Shown: positions 1-11,941 of the stretch, in pieces
Layout: the number at the start of each line of letters is the position of its first letter
Position numbering within the stretch: the first letter of the stretch is position 1
From: Mastigamoeba balamuthi
Taxonomy: Eukaryota > Evosea > Mastigamoebida > Mastigamoebidae
NCBI GenBank assembly: GCA_902651635.1
Contig: CACRSC010000010.1
Span: 1,386,504 to 1,450,503 of the forward strand
Length of the DNA: 64,000 nt
Direction of reading: 5' to 3'
Position numbers and translations under genes: made by a program
Notes under the pieces: model-generated
The model's database searches: none
Seen by the model: the letters and a program-made list of their open reading frames with translations, nothing else
Told to the model about the DNA's origin: nothing

Positions 1-380
1 GCCCAGACCGCCCCGCGCGCTGGCTGGTGGGCCTCGGACAAGGCCCTCTCGCTCCAGCGGCAGCCCGGCTGGCCCAAGTCGCGCTCAGCCTTCTTCGCCG
101 TCCTCCGAGGCTCGCTGGTCGCTCTGTACAGGCTCGACGGCCACGGCGATAGGTTACCCCCCGCTGCTCCGTTCACGTTTGGTGCATTCAATTGATCTCT
201 GCTGTCAGGAAGCTGTGGGCGTGGTCTGAGGACGACGGCGCTGTGGCGTGCCTCGAGAAGGGCGCGCCACGCCCAAAGGCGCTCGACATGGCCGACCCGC
301 GTGAACGCGCGTCCCTCGCTCGCGCGCTGTCGGACATTGCCTGCGAGATGCTCGCACGGTTCCCCGAGGAGACAGCCTGA
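1..380 (+). CDS. 3' end of an unrecognised gene (partial)
   Basis: The window opens inside an exon read in frame 1 (bases 1-152). An intron follows at 153-208 (GT...CAG), and a last exon runs to the TGA at 378-380; the arginine codon is split by the intron. The visible C-terminal part is about 107 residues. A hydrophobic strand motif (FFAVLRGSLVALYRL) is followed by KLWAWSEDD and a short helical tail. The FFAVLRGSLVALYR strand could belong to a PH-type domain, but too little is visible to call one. I do not recognise the protein. The splice junction is well supported because it keeps the frame exactly. Confidence 0.55.
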
Positions 381-512
381 CCGCCTCTGATACGAAAAAA
401 AATGATAAACTCCGATCTTCAATTGATAAAAAGCAGAACCGACATACGGGAGGGCGAGAATTATAACAAAACAAGTCAAATGCGGGTGGATATAAGCGAG
501 GGGGGCCCCGCG

Positions 513-2002
513 CTACCAGCTTGTGCAGTACGAGATCAGGCAGCACAGGTTCGACGTGTGTAGGTCTGCGTGGAACGGGTTCTCGTACCCCTCGTTGCGC
601 AGGTACCGCTGGACCTCGAGTAGCGACCTCTGGGCGCTCTCGACCGTCTTATAAGAGGAGAACGTGATCAGGAACCCCGGCTGGGCCCGCCACCCGTAGC
701 CCGCGAACCCCGGCAGCGCCTTGAGCGTCGGGGCGAAGGGCGCCACGAGGTTGTTCGTCTCGTACGTGTTGAGCGGCGTCGTGAATACTCGCACCATGAC
801 GTGCGCGGGCAGCACCTGGTCCCCGAGCCCCTCGGTCGCCCCGGAGGGCACGCCCATGACCAGCATCGCGCGCATCGTGGCCTCCATGACTTCGGCGTCG
901 CTGTTGACGCAGGGCTGCCCGTTCTGCTCCATCTGCCTCCGCACGCTCATCGACGACCCCGACGCGGCCATCTGCTCGGCAGACAGCCCGTTGCGCCTGC
1001 GCTTCTCGCGCATCTGGCGCGCGAGCGCGCTCGACGCGGCCATCATGGCCTGCGCCGCGGTGCCGCTCGTGTCCAGCGCGAGCGCCGCGGTCGTCACGAT
1101 CTCGCCGTCGTACTCCTTCACCGCCTCGGCCACCGGGGCTTTCGAGGCCCCCGCCTCCACCTCTGCGTCGGGCGGCGTGGCCTCGACGGCGGACGCGATG
1201 TCCGACTGCGACTGCGAGGGGGGCTCCGCGACGGGCGCGGCGGGCTCGCTGATGCGCATGCGGCGCAGCGGCGGCTCCTCGGAGCTGTCCGAGTGCGAGT
1301 CGCGGTCGTCCGGGGCGCTCGGCGCGGGCGCTGGGGGCAGCGGCTGGCGCGGCTTGGCCTTCTCGCGTGCCTGGACGACAAACGCGCACGTGTAGACGGG
1401 GGCGAAGCCCGGGAGGTCGTCGACGACGATCATGAGCCGCGACTTGTGGTGGTCGCGCGACGAGCTGCAGTTGGACTTGCAGTGGTCAAACACGAAGACG
1501 AGCGACTGGTTGTCCTCGCTGGGGAACGGGCCGAACGACTGCTTGCTCGATATGCCAATCTCTATCACCCTCTTCCCACCGCTGCCCGTGGGGCGTTGGG
1601 CGTGCGCGCGATGAGCAGGGAGGCGGCAAATCCAGATTTTTCCGCGGAATCTCTTGATATTCAACCGCCCCACAATATGACATCACCCGCAGGAAATGCC
1701 CGCCCGCACCTGCAAAAGCACGAGGTGATGTTCCTGCTGAGGTCCTCCTCGCGGCGGCACTTGGCGCCGAGCCCCGCGCGCATGGCGTCGAACTCGCTGA
1801 CGCGCCCCGAGCTGACGATCCACCGCGGCATGTGCAGCTCCATCGTGAAGTAGCGGTAGCGCAGCACGCGGGTCGTCGACAGCGTCAGCGCGGGCGCCAG
1901 CGCCGCGACGGCCTCTGCGCCGCGCTGCTGCAGGAGCTGCGCCTGCCCCTGCTGCAGCTGCAGCTGCTGGGTCATGGCGGCAGCGGTCAACAGGCCCTCC
2001 AT
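513..2002 (-). CDS. Unrecognised two-exon protein, possibly nuclear
   Basis: Two exons (2002-1710 and 1581-513) join across a 128-base intron with clean phase, giving about 453 residues. The N-terminus is Gln-rich. The first half has a compact, strand-rich region with basic clusters (VLRYRYFTMELHMPRW, CSSSRDHHKSRLMIVVDD). A Pro/Ser/Glu-rich acidic linker follows (around residues 180-270), then a basic stretch (REKRRRNG) that could be a nuclear signal, and a folded C-terminal part. The strand-rich basic domain before a disordered acidic linker recalls transcription factors with immunoglobulin-fold DNA-binding domains, but I cannot match a family, so that is speculation. The ATG at 2002 was chosen because it starts the conserved-looking Gln-rich segment; the reading frame stays open upstream. 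The 457 bases from 2003 to 2459 hold no gene and should contain both divergent promoters. Confidence 0.6.
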
Positions 2003-2459
2003 CGCGAGCTGTGGTCGATTCCAAAGCCTACGCTCCCCCTTGTTCGCACTTGTGTTAATTGTGATGCGATCTTGCGAAAAATAGATTGTATCGTCGCGAC
2101 AAATCGGGTAAACCTCAACGCAGGAGCGTCGCAGGAGGAGAGCGCCCCTGCGAAATATCCGAGGAAAATATCGGGGTGCCGGAATAACCTGAAACCGGCC
2201 CCTAATTCCTAGAGTGCGGGCGAACCCCAGCCACAACAGCAGCCAGTGGGCGAGCGGGCGGGCGCTTACCGAAAGAGAGCACGCACTGCGGGGACCGAAT
2301 GCAGAGTTCCGGCCGAAACCCTCTGGACTGGGTCGGCGCCTTGATGTTTCTTTAGGTGCGAAAAAATGCTTTTTCTCGTCCGCTGATTCGCGTATCTTGT
2401 CATTCAATACTCGCCCCCCCCCAGCGTAGTCGATTGCTCGATCGCCTCCTCCTCCGAAA

Positions 2460-3936
2460 ATGAAGAAGGCCTCCCTCAAGCTGGGCTCCGTTCCCTCCGG
2501 GGTCCCAGATTCGCCGTCAGTCGCCGAGGTTTGCCTTGCAACCCCCACGTCTTGCTCCACCGTGTCTCAAACGGCTCTCGTCGGGTCGCTCCGCGCATTC
2601 CGTCGAATCCTGAAGACCGAGAGAGCTGTCAGCGTGGAGTTCAAGCTCGATGCGGGCGGCGCTGCCCACAAGTACGTCGCCAAGTCGGGCCAGACGGTGG
2701 AGTTCCTCAAGGCAGTCGCCGCGGACCAGTTCTCTCTGCCCGTCGCCTCCCTCGTCCGTCCTCTGCTTTGCGCGAAATTATCAGACAACCTCCCGCCTCG
2801 CACAGAGACCTCAATCTCACCACTACCACCCACTCCTCTCATCCCCACCCGGTCTGGATTGCGCACACCAATTCACAGACGCTCCTGTACAAGGGCAAGC
2901 CGATGATGGATCCCCTGGCGATCGCGGATATCGATCCCAAGGCCTCGTCGATGGCGATCACTGTCAAGGTGCACCGCTCCCCCCATACAATTCGCGGCTT
3001 TGTCTCACAGTCGCACGGCCGTGCCATGCGCGTGCGCGTGTGGGACCTTGGTTGGCCCCGCTGCCGAGCAGTGCAAGTGAGGTTCGCGCAGGTGCTGGCT
3101 CTGCGTTCTCTGGGGATACCCACCCGACGGACGCTGCCCTTGTCATCCACATCCCGCCACAGAACAAAGACCAAGCGGACTTGACTTTGGCTCTCCATTC
3201 GAACGGCCCCCGCTCTGCTTGCCCGCGCTACCAGCCAACGGCCTCCCGGCGCTTGGCCACCCGCGGGAGATTTCCTCGCCTCGGATATCTCACTGCCCAG
3301 TCTGGGCTCTAAATTTGAACAGGTGCACTGCGCCTCCCACTCTCCCCTCCCGATGGTAGCGCCGCACCACTTCATCCAGAACATCAGAGGCAAGCACGAC
3401 CCTTCCCCCCGCACCCCCGCGGGGTCCTGACGTGCAGGGCGCGGCAGACACGAGCTTGGGGGCCCTCGCCGTGCTGCTGGCCGTCTTCGTGGCCACGCAG
3501 GCAGCGGCGCTCTGCGTGCTGTGGCCCCAGGCCACCGTCACCATCCCAGACGTCCTCGTCCCGGCCGTCCTCCTCACCCTCAGTGCGGGGCCCCCTCCAG
3601 CCACCCCCTCCCTCCCGCTGGCCCTCAACTACTGTCTCTGCAGTCGCCGCGGGGCTGAGGACAGAGGACGTGGAGCACAAGTTCAGCCAGGCGGCGCTGC
3701 TGTGCGGCGCGGTCGAGGCGGTGCTGCAGGTGATGGACGCGGGGCAGCACAGGCGCGGGTGGTGGGGCAGGCAGGCGCACGGGCAGTTCTACCTGTCGCT
3801 GGTGCCCGCAGACCTCGCGGCGATGCTCGCGGGCCCCGCGCCGCAGAACACGACGTTCCTCGCGGGCGTCGTGGCCGCGGCCAACATCGTGGTCGTCGGG
3901 TGGGTCTGCCACGTGTTCGGCATCAACCGCAGATAG
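2460..3936 (+). CDS. Ubiquitin-like domain membrane protein (TMUB/Dsc3-like)
   Basis: Several small exons. Exon 1 (2460-2753, possibly with a further intron at 2529-2615) plus the next exon from 2879 encode a ubiquitin-like beta-grasp fold: VSVEFKLDAGG, then YVAKSGQTVEFLK, LLYKGKPMMDP and AITVKV. Exons in the middle (about 3000-3300) are unresolved. A later exon carries LGSKFEQVHCAS, which resembles the VHC/LHC strand motif of TMUB and Dsc3 proteins, then HHFIQNIR. The next exon begins after a likely GC-AG intron (3389-3447) and gives a hydrophobic segment (LGALAVLLAVFVATQAAALC). The last exon (3644-3936) has a second hydrophobic stretch (GVVAAANIVVVGWVCHVFG) before the stop. Proteins with a cytosolic Ubl and C-terminal membrane helices act in ER-associated degradation or E3 ligase complexes; that role is inferred from architecture only. 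Confidence 0.55.
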
Positions 3937-4047
3937 CGCGAGCACAGCAGGAGTTCCACAAAATATCAGCGTTGATTCCTGGTCTCTGATTTTCGAATCT
4001 CCCTCGCTGGATATTTCATTCCGTCGTCGTTTGCCACCCCCGCGCGT

Positions 4048-6694
4048 ATGAGGACGCTGCACGAGGGGTTCCTGGCGTGCGCCCGCCGGACCCCCTCGGC
4101 GCCCGCCCTCTACGTCGCCTCGAGCCGCGCGCTGCGCCGCCCCGGCGTGGCCGCCCGCCCTCCCCCGTCGGCCACGTACGAGTCGCTCCTCCAGTCGGCC
4201 GAGCTCGTCGCCTCGGCCCTCCCGCCCGCGCGCTCCGTCGGCGTGTGCTGCCCGCCGGGCATCGCGCTCGTCGCGTCGTACCTGGCCGCCCTGTCGCGCC
4301 GCTCGGCGTTCGTGCCGCTCGAGCTGCCGGGCGCCCGCGCTGAGCTGCTGGCCCGCGCGGCCCGCGTGGGCGCTGTCGTCGCGCACACCTCCCTCGCAGC
4401 CTGCGCCCGCGGGCTGGCGCGCCAGCAGCGGCCCTCCTCCGTGCCGCTCGTCGTGGTCGACGACTCGGCCCGCGTCGTGTCGACAGAGGGAGTCGGTGAC
4501 GGCGACGGGCAGCCAGAGAGCGAGGGCGCAGCAGCGGCGGCGGAGGAGGAGGACGCCGCGTACGTCATGATGACGTCGGGATCGACGGACAGGCCGCTGG
4601 CTGTCGTGGTGCCGCACTCGTGCGCCGCGCCCAACGTCCGCGCGGTGGCAGACGCTGTGGGCATGACCGATCGTGACGTGTCGCTGGTGCGCTGGGGGGC
4701 CGTCGCTGCTCCTCCCCCCCCTCCCTGCAGTGCAACAGCTCAAGAGATGGCGCGCACACAGATGGTCGCTCCCCCGAGCTTCGATCCCAGCATCGTCGAC
4801 ATCTTCGGGCCGTTGGTGGGTAGCGGGGCGTTTGTGTGGGCTGGTTAACTCCAGCAACTCGCTCGCAGAGCTGCGGCGGCAGCGTTGTGCTGCTGCCAGA
4901 CGACGTGCGGCTGTCGCCAGAGCTCGTGTGCTCTGCCGCGGCGCTGTTCGGGGCCACGTTCCTGCAGGCCACGCCCACGTTTGTGCGCCGCATTGGCGAG
5001 GACGTCCTCTCCTCCGGGCGTCTTGGATCTCTCCGCGTGCTTGCGCTCGGAGGAGAGCCGTTCCCTTTGCCGTCCGAGCTCCGCAGATGGCTGTCGCATT
5101 GCGAGGGCGGCAGGAGGCCAGCTCTCTTCAACCTCTACGGCCTCACCGAGCAATCCATCGTACCATCGTGCGGCACTGCCATCTGCTGAACCGATGCTCC
5201 AGTGGACAACCATTCGGAGAGTGACCGAGGAGGACCTGCAGTCCGACGCCCCGGTGTGCATCGGAGAGCCCATCGGCCCCGGCACGGAGATAAAGATACT
5301 TGCCGACCCTTCGAGCAGTGAGCACGACTGTGTCACGGGGGAGCTGCTTGTGGGCGGGTCGAGGCGGTGCCATCTCGTCGGCGAGAGATCCGAGGACCGG
5401 AACGTCGACGGGTGGCTCAGGACGGGCGACATAGTCTCGAAGGACGTCTCGTGCGTCATCCGATACGTGTGCAGAAACGACCGCACTGTGAAGCTCGACG
5501 GCAAGCGGGTGAACCCCAGGGAAGTCGAGAACGCCATCACTTCCCTCGTTGGCGTTGCGTCAGCCTGGTCCGCTCGCCCGCGCGTTCGGGGTCGTGTCTC
5601 AGCCGTCTCCCCAGGGTCCTGCCGTACAAGTGCGAGCAGGGGACGCGTCTTGTGGCCGCGGTTGTCCGCTCGGGCGGTTCAGTGCCGAGCAAACGCGACG
5701 TCGCAGAGCACATGCTGCAGGCCCTCCCGGCTTTCATGCACCCCTCAAGGGCCCTGATGCTCGAGTCGGCCTCGGAGGTCCCGCTCCTCGCCACGGGGAA
5801 GGCCGATCCGCAGCGACTCGCTGAGATGGCAGACGAGTGGCAGTCGTGGCTGTTCGACCACGAAGATCCCGACTTAAACCAGGAGGCAACAGGCGTCTCT
5901 GAGGTCGCCGAGTACGTATGGGGCCTGTGGTGCCGTGCCACTCGGTTGTCTATTGACCAGCCCGAGCTGTACGTACATACCGCCGCGATCGATCGAGGCT
6001 CACGCAGGCGTTCCACAGGGATCCGGCAGAGGTGCATCTTCTGTCTTACGGAGGCACGTCGCTGGACTGCGTGCACGTCGTCGACAGGGTATTCGAGAAG
6101 TACAACATTTTCAGCGTCAGACCCGATGAAGACCGGCATGCCCTGTGCGCAGTCGCAGAGCATGCGTGTCCTCATTGACGTTGCACCAGGGCAATGCGGT
6201 CCTTCATGGGGGACACTCTCTTGGCTGTTGCGCAGAGGGTCAGCGCCTGGGCGCGGGAGTCCGCCGTCTCCGTCGCAGCCAAGCTGGAGAGACCGCTGGC
6301 CCTCGGCACCGCAGCACGCTCGCGCAGCTACGGAGGCTGGGTCCGCTGCCTGTCGCGCCCTTGCGGCTCGAGCGAGGCCTGCGTGGACGAGGCGCTCCCA
6401 CCCATCCCTCCGGCGGTGGCGGCCTCTGCGCCGGCGTCGATCAGGTGGTCGACGTTTCTGCGCGCGTGCGTCGACTCGAGCGCCCTGCTCGTCGACAGGA
6501 CGGACCCGCCCAGCCGCACGGTGTACATCGGGTCGCACGACTACACCGTCGCTGCCATCGACCACGCCACCGGGGCCCAGCTCTGGCGCTTCCTCACGCG
6601 CGGCCGCGTCGAAGGCTCGTGCACCACCGACGAGAGCGGCGCCCTGCTCTTCTTCGGCTCGCGCGACGGCACCGCCTACTGCGTCGACTGCTGA
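4048..6694 (+). CDS. AASDH: AASDH-like adenylation/carrier/PQQ protein, short C-terminus
   Basis: Homologue of acyl-CoA synthetase family member 4 (AASDH). Exons I could phase: 4048-4686, 4762-4815, 4869-5159, 5203-5567, 5615-5972, 6032 onward, and a last exon from about 6190. Domains in order are an AMP-forming adenylation domain (MMTSGSTDRP P-loop; FDPSIVDIF; LFNLYGLTE; DGWLRTGD; and KLDGKRVN with the late lysine), a carrier domain with the serine in GGTSLD for phosphopantetheine, and the start of a PQQ beta-propeller (TVYIGSHDYTVAAIDHATG; ALLFFGSRDGTAYCVD). The propeller ends at a TGA after about 1.5 blades, whereas animal AASDH has seven. The gene looks truncated, yet the rest keeps its key residues. 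A strong donor-like GTAAGC sits just after the TGA. The intron between the carrier and propeller parts is not resolved. Strand and family are secure; whether it is functional is open. Confidence 0.8.
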
Positions 6695-6774
6695 TGTAAG
6701 CGTTCCCCTGAGACTTCCTTGCCCCTCTCCCCCTCTCACCATCTCCTTCTCCCTCCTTCCCTCGCTCTCCGCAG

Positions 6775-9700
6775 GGACCTTAAGGGTCAGAGAGGCCAGG
6801 GCTTCAGCTGCATGCTCCCGCCGTTCCTCCGCGACTTGCGGCTCTCGTTCCCCGTGGACGTGTCCGGAGCTGACTTCTACTGCCCAGTCGGCACACCTCC
6901 CTCTGCAACCACTGGCATCAGCTGCTGTGCGCTCTTGTCTCTCCCTTCTCATTTCTCCACTCGGACCTCACGCACATGCAGCGCAATTTGTGGTCAGTTC
7001 GATTGAGCCCCAGAGCGTGAACCTCGCCCAATGGCAGCCGTCGCAGAGCCTCGTGGCCACCATCGCGGGCTCGGGTTTCAAGAGCGCGCAGTGCGGCGAC
7101 CACCTGCGCGTCGTCGTGGGCGGCGTGGCCGCTCGGGTCATCGCGACCACCGATGCGGCGATCCAGTTCGAGCTGCCGCGCCTGCAACCGCAGCTGGCGC
7201 CCGTCAAGGTTCTGTGGGGCGGCGAGTACTACGCGGGCACGCAGATGGGCGACGCGATGATGTTCAAGTACATGCGCCCGTGCCCCAACGACTGCTCGTG
7301 CCGCGGGGGCGACTGCGGGGCCCATGACTGCCACGGGTGCTGCGTCGACGACATGAGCGGCAGGTGCGCCTGCAAGCCCGGGTTCGAGGGCGACGACTGC
7401 AGCCTCCTCTCGTGCCCCGACAACTGCACGGGCCACGGCGCCTGCGACCACGCGACGGGCGAGTGCCACTGCCGGGCGCCGTTCTACGGCAAGGCCTGCG
7501 CGCAGGCCACGCAGACGTGCCCTGGCAACTGCAGCGGCAACGGCCTGTGCGACCCGTTCAAGGGCCTCTGCGTGTGCAAGCAGCTCTACTGGGGCGAGGA
7601 CTGCTCGCTGCGCGCGTGCCCGCCGTACAACGTGCCCTACTGCACCGACGAGAGGCACGGCATCTGCGACGGTTCCACGGGAGAGTGCCACTGCAGGGAG
7701 GGGTTCGCGGGGCCCTCGTGCTCTGTCTCGGGCAAGAAGTGCCCCGGCAACTGCACCGACGCGGCGCACGGCAACTGCGACCACACGACCGGCCAGTGCC
7801 TCTGCAGGCGCGCCGGCGAGCTGCAGTACGGCGGCGACGACTGCAGCGCTGTCGTCTGCGTACGGAACTGCAGCGGCGTCGGGACGTGCAACACGGCGAC
7901 GGGGCGCTGCGAGTGCCCCGAGGGCCTCACGGGACTCGACTGCAGCGTCGTCAACCGGCCGTGCCCGCGCAACTGCTCGGGGGCCGACCGCGGCGTCTGC
8001 AACGCACAGACAGGCAACTGCACGTGCAAGCGCGCATTCAACGGCGCCGACTGCAGCCAGCGCGTTTGCCTGGGGGCCCCCGAGTGCAATAGCCCGCACG
8101 GCATCTGCGACGGGGCGACGGGCAAGTGCTCGTGCCAGCGCGAGGGCAGCGTCGTCTACACGGGAGAGGCCTGCACGACGGTCGTCGTCGAGTGCCCTGG
8201 CAACTGCAACGGGACCAGTAGCGGCAGCTGCGACCAGCGCAAGGGCGAGTGCCACTGCAAGTACCCGCACTGGGGTGAGCGCTGCGAGCTACTGCACTGC
8301 CCCAGCGACTGCTCGGGCCGCGGCGACTGCAACCCAGTCACGGGCAAGTGCAAGTGCTACGAGAACTACAACAGCACCGACGACTGCTCCATCTATAAGG
8401 GTTCGTATGCTTCACCCTGTCTTGCTGCCGGTTCTGCTGCCGCTGTTGTCCGTTTTCCGTTTTCAATCTGTTGTGGGACACTGCTGGGATGGGCATGGCT
8501 GGTTCACCCCCGGCAAGCAATTCATGCAAGTGATTTCAAGTTCTCTCTAATTCAGTTCTATTAATTCTCTGCTTTTGTGCGCAGTGAACTGCAAGGCCCC
8601 CTGTGGCAACGGGCAGTGCGACACGAAGAAGGGCCTGTGCGTGTGCAACCCCGGGTGGGCCGACGGCAACGGGACGTTCTGCGGCGTGCGCGTGTGCATC
8701 AAGAACTGCAACGGCCACGGCGACTGCCGCGACGGCAACTGTGCGTGCCACCCGACCTACACCGGCATCGACTGCAGCCTGCGCGACCTGCCTTGCCACA
8801 ACAACTGCTCGCTCAACGGCACCTCGCGCGGCTCGTGCGACCGCCGCAGCGGCGTCTGCCGGTGCCACCCGGGCTACGAGGGCCTCGCGTGCGAGCGCCA
8901 GCCCTGCTACTCGTTCAAGAACTGCAGCGGCAGTGGCCACGGCGAGTGCGACTACGCGCTGGGCAGGTGCGCGTGCAACACGGCCGCCGGGTGGCTGCCG
9001 CCCTCGTGCGACGTGAACTCGTGCTCGCACCTCGCCTACTGCACGAGCGGCACGCACGGCTCGTGCAACAAGAGCTCGGGGACGTGCATCTGCAAGGAGC
9101 CCTTCTACGGCGAGCGCTGCGAGAAGAGGCCCTGCCCGCAGGGGTGCAGCGGGAACGGCGCCTGCAACGAGACGACGGGCTTCTGCACGTGCGCGGAGGG
9201 GTGGCAGGGCAGGAACTGCTCGCTGCCGGTGCGCCAGTGCCCCGGGGACTGCTCGGGTCGAGGCAAGTGCGACACCATCAGCGGCGTCTGCGCGTGCCAC
9301 GCCGACTATCTTCCCGACGACTGCTCCCGCAGTACGTTCCCAACTCTCCTTCTACGACCCCGCTTTCCGTGGGAATGGGGGAATGCAGCATGGGCCTCCG
9401 TTTCTGCGAGAGGTCTCAGAGCAATTTCTGATTTGTTTGTTGATCGTGTGTGCTTGAGTGCTTTGCCAATACTCGACCACGAATCCCCTCATCAACTACT
9501 TTGATTCGCTCCTCATTTGCCCACTGCCGGATGTGCGCGCGAACAGAGAGGTGTACGGTCCCGGATTGCAACGGGCACGGCGTGTGCAACACGGGCGTGG
9601 GCAGGTGTGAGTGCCACGCCAACTGGACGGGCGCCGCGTGCAACGTGGCCAACCGGGACTGTCCCAACAACTGCAGCTCCAACGGTCAGTGCGACCGCAC

Positions 9701-11339
9701 CACCGGCAAGTGCGTGTGCGCCTGGAAGTTCTCCAGCTCGCCCGACTGCTCCGTCGGCGTCTGCGTGCCCGCGTGCCAGCACTGCGGCGTCTGTGACAAC
9801 CGCACGGCCAAGTGCGTCTGCCAGTGGCCCTACAGCGGCCTGACCTGCACGCACGCCGAGCGCAACTGCCCGCTGCACTGCTCGGGCCACGGGCGCTGCA
9901 ACGACAACAACACGTGCACGTGCACCGGCACGTGGCAGCCGCCCGACTGCAGCTGGTCGACGTGCCCCGACTGCGGCCCCCACGGCATCTGCAACACGAC
10001 GTCTGGGCGGTGCGTCTGCGCCGAGTTCTTCAGCGGCAGGCAGTGCCAGATGGGAAACCTGCCCTGCGAGGCCAACTGCAGTGGCCACGGCGTCTGTAAC
10101 TCCCAGACGGGCAACTGCAGCTGCTCCGGCCTCTGGCAGCTTCCCGACTGCAGCAGATGTGCGTCTTTCATCGCCTTCTCCTCTCGTCGGGTTCCCGCCC
10201 TCGCTTGTGCCTGAACCGCGTGGGCGACTACCAGCGCGGTGCCGGAGGGACTGCTCGGGGCACGGGGACTGCGACGAGAGGACGGGCAAGTGCCAGTGCC
10301 ACAAGGACTACTCGGGGGAGTTCTGCGAGCGCGTGTTCATCCCGTGCACGGCCGACTGCGGGCAGCACGGCTCCTGCAACACCATGGCTGGCAAGTGCCT
10401 CTGCACGTTCCCCTACTGGGGAGACCAGTGCCAGAACAAGGACGTTCGTAGACCCCCCCCCCCTCCCTGCTGCCAGTTGCTGAGCCTCACCCGTTCCTGC
10501 CCTATTCGTGCAGTGCGAGCTGCGCTGCAACATCGAGGGGACGATGAGCCCCAAGTGCCACAACTATAGCGACCCCAACTGCAGGTGCACCGACGGCCTG
10601 TGCCACTGCATCCCCGGCGAGTGGACTGGCTCCACGTGCTCCGACCTTATCCCCAGTGCGTCTCCATTGTGGTCCCCGCTCCCGCCCTCGGGCTGCTCAC
10701 CACTGGCCGTTGGCCCGGGCCAACAGAGATCTGTCCCGGAAACTGCAGCGGATACGAGTGCAACCCGAGAACCGGCATCTGCGCCTGCCCTCTGAAGAAG
10801 AGGTCGTCCCTGTCGTGCAACGAGAGTGCGCTGCGCTGCCCCTTTGCCCCCGGGCGCCAGACTCACCCGTGCGAATTGCAGCCAAGTGCCCGGGGGACTG
10901 CAAGAAGCACGGGACGTGCGACCTGTCGGTGGGCGTGTGCCTGTGCGACGACGAGTACACGGGGCAGGACTGCGCGCTGCGCGTGTGCCCCAACAACTGC
11001 ACGGGGCGCGGCAAGTGCAACCACGTCGAGGGCACGTGCAGGTGCCTCGAGGGCTGGGGCGGCCTGGCCTGCGACGAGAAGGTGTGCCCGGGCGGGTGCA
11101 ACGAGAAGGGCAACGGGGGCTCGTGCGTCGACGGCAAGTGCAAGTGCAAGGCGTCGTTCAAGGGAGACCACTGCGACGAAGCCAACTACCTCATGATCAT
11201 TCTCGTGTCGGTGGCCGGCGGGCTCGTGCTGGTGGGAGGCTCCACGGCGGGGTTCCTGCTGGTCAGGAGGGCCATGATCAAGCGCCTCCAGAACAAGAGG
11301 AACGCGCGCCTCAAGTCCATCAGGATGAACGACATGTGA
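6775..11339 (+). CDS. ComC-like EGF/IPT surface protein, 5' end missing
   Basis: Type I membrane protein with about 30 EGF-like modules. Phased exons: 6775-6926, 6982-8400, 8585-9331, 9547-10158, 10235-10443, 10514-10655, 10727-10825, 10882-11339. The first visible exon ends like a leucine-rich repeat cap (DVSGADFYCPVG). An IPT/TIG strand domain follows (IEPQSVNLAQW to VKVLWGGEYY), then repeated CPxxCSGxGxC...GxCxC modules. A single transmembrane helix (IILVSVAGGLVLVGGSTAGF) precedes a short basic cytoplasmic tail ending NDM. This order matches dictyostelid ComC-type adhesion or signalling proteins. No signal peptide or earlier leucine-rich repeats are found upstream: the first exon starts at an acceptor in phase 2, directly behind the truncated AASDH gene, and no upstream exon in matching phase is visible. 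Either the gene has lost its front or the assembly is broken here. Confidence 0.85.
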
Positions 11340-11564
11340 GGGGGACAGCGTCACCTGCTCCCCTTCAAACGCTCGCGCCTCGTTTCAAACGGGGCGACCA
11401 ATAGAAGAAATGAACACATTGAGATGTGTCTGAAACCCCCCCTTAGACCATTCGCTGATCAGGCAATCTGAGTTGATCAGCTACGAGAAGTGGAGGCGTA
11501 GAGGCCATGTTGTTTTGCTTGGTGGAGAGGCGGGAGGCACAGAACCCGGAATGGGAACCTCGCT

Positions 11565-11941
11565 TCAACTGTGCTCATGTGGAACCTCAGTGCCGCCACC
11601 GAGTGTTGAGGGGGATGTACCAGCGGCCAATGGTACCAGTGGAGACACCACGAAAAGCTCGCGGAGGTAATTAGCGAAAGCTGGTGCACTAGCATCGATG
11701 GCGATGTTTGCGTCAGAGCCACCACTCACGTCTGGAGAGATCTCAGTCAGTTTCGTCACTGGAACGGATTCTGAGCACGAATTCCGATGAACGCATTGAG
11801 CTCGTCCCCTGCTGTGATTACCGGACTTCCGGACATGCCACCGAGCGTGCTTGTTCTTATCTCCAAAGTCTCAAAATTGTTCCAGGTACAGTCCTGACTG
11901 CAGACCGCATAGAGTGCGAAATCATGCAGCTTAGCGCTCAC
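11565..11941 (-). pseudogene. Trypsin-like serine protease fragment, frame-broken
   Basis: Reading the minus strand, one frame contains CSQDCTWNNFETLEI and LGGMSGSPVI, the GxSGSP block around the catalytic serine of trypsin-like proteases, then AFIGIRAQNPF. The likely continuation (VTKLTEISPDVSGG, then AFANYLRELF) lies in another frame, shifted at about 11758. Upstream sequence that could encode more of the protease also changes frame near 11945. No intron with sensible sites restores the frame, and no His or Asp of the triad is visible. It is best read as a decaying remnant, though a partial gene with very small introns is not excluded. The surrounding 11340-12073 holds nothing else I can support. 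Confidence 0.4.

Noticed and set aside
801-1853. Long plus-strand frame opposite the unknown gene at 513-2002
   Set aside because: Arg/His-rich GC shadow of the opposite strand, with no protein-like composition or introns.
6692-6694. TGA in the AASDH gene read as selenocysteine
   Set aside because: No SECIS-like element seen, no family precedent, and the following codons do not continue the propeller.
6918-8270. 450-codon minus-strand frame opposite the EGF gene
   Set aside because: Ala/Arg/Val-rich antisense shadow of Cys-rich repeats; no domain.
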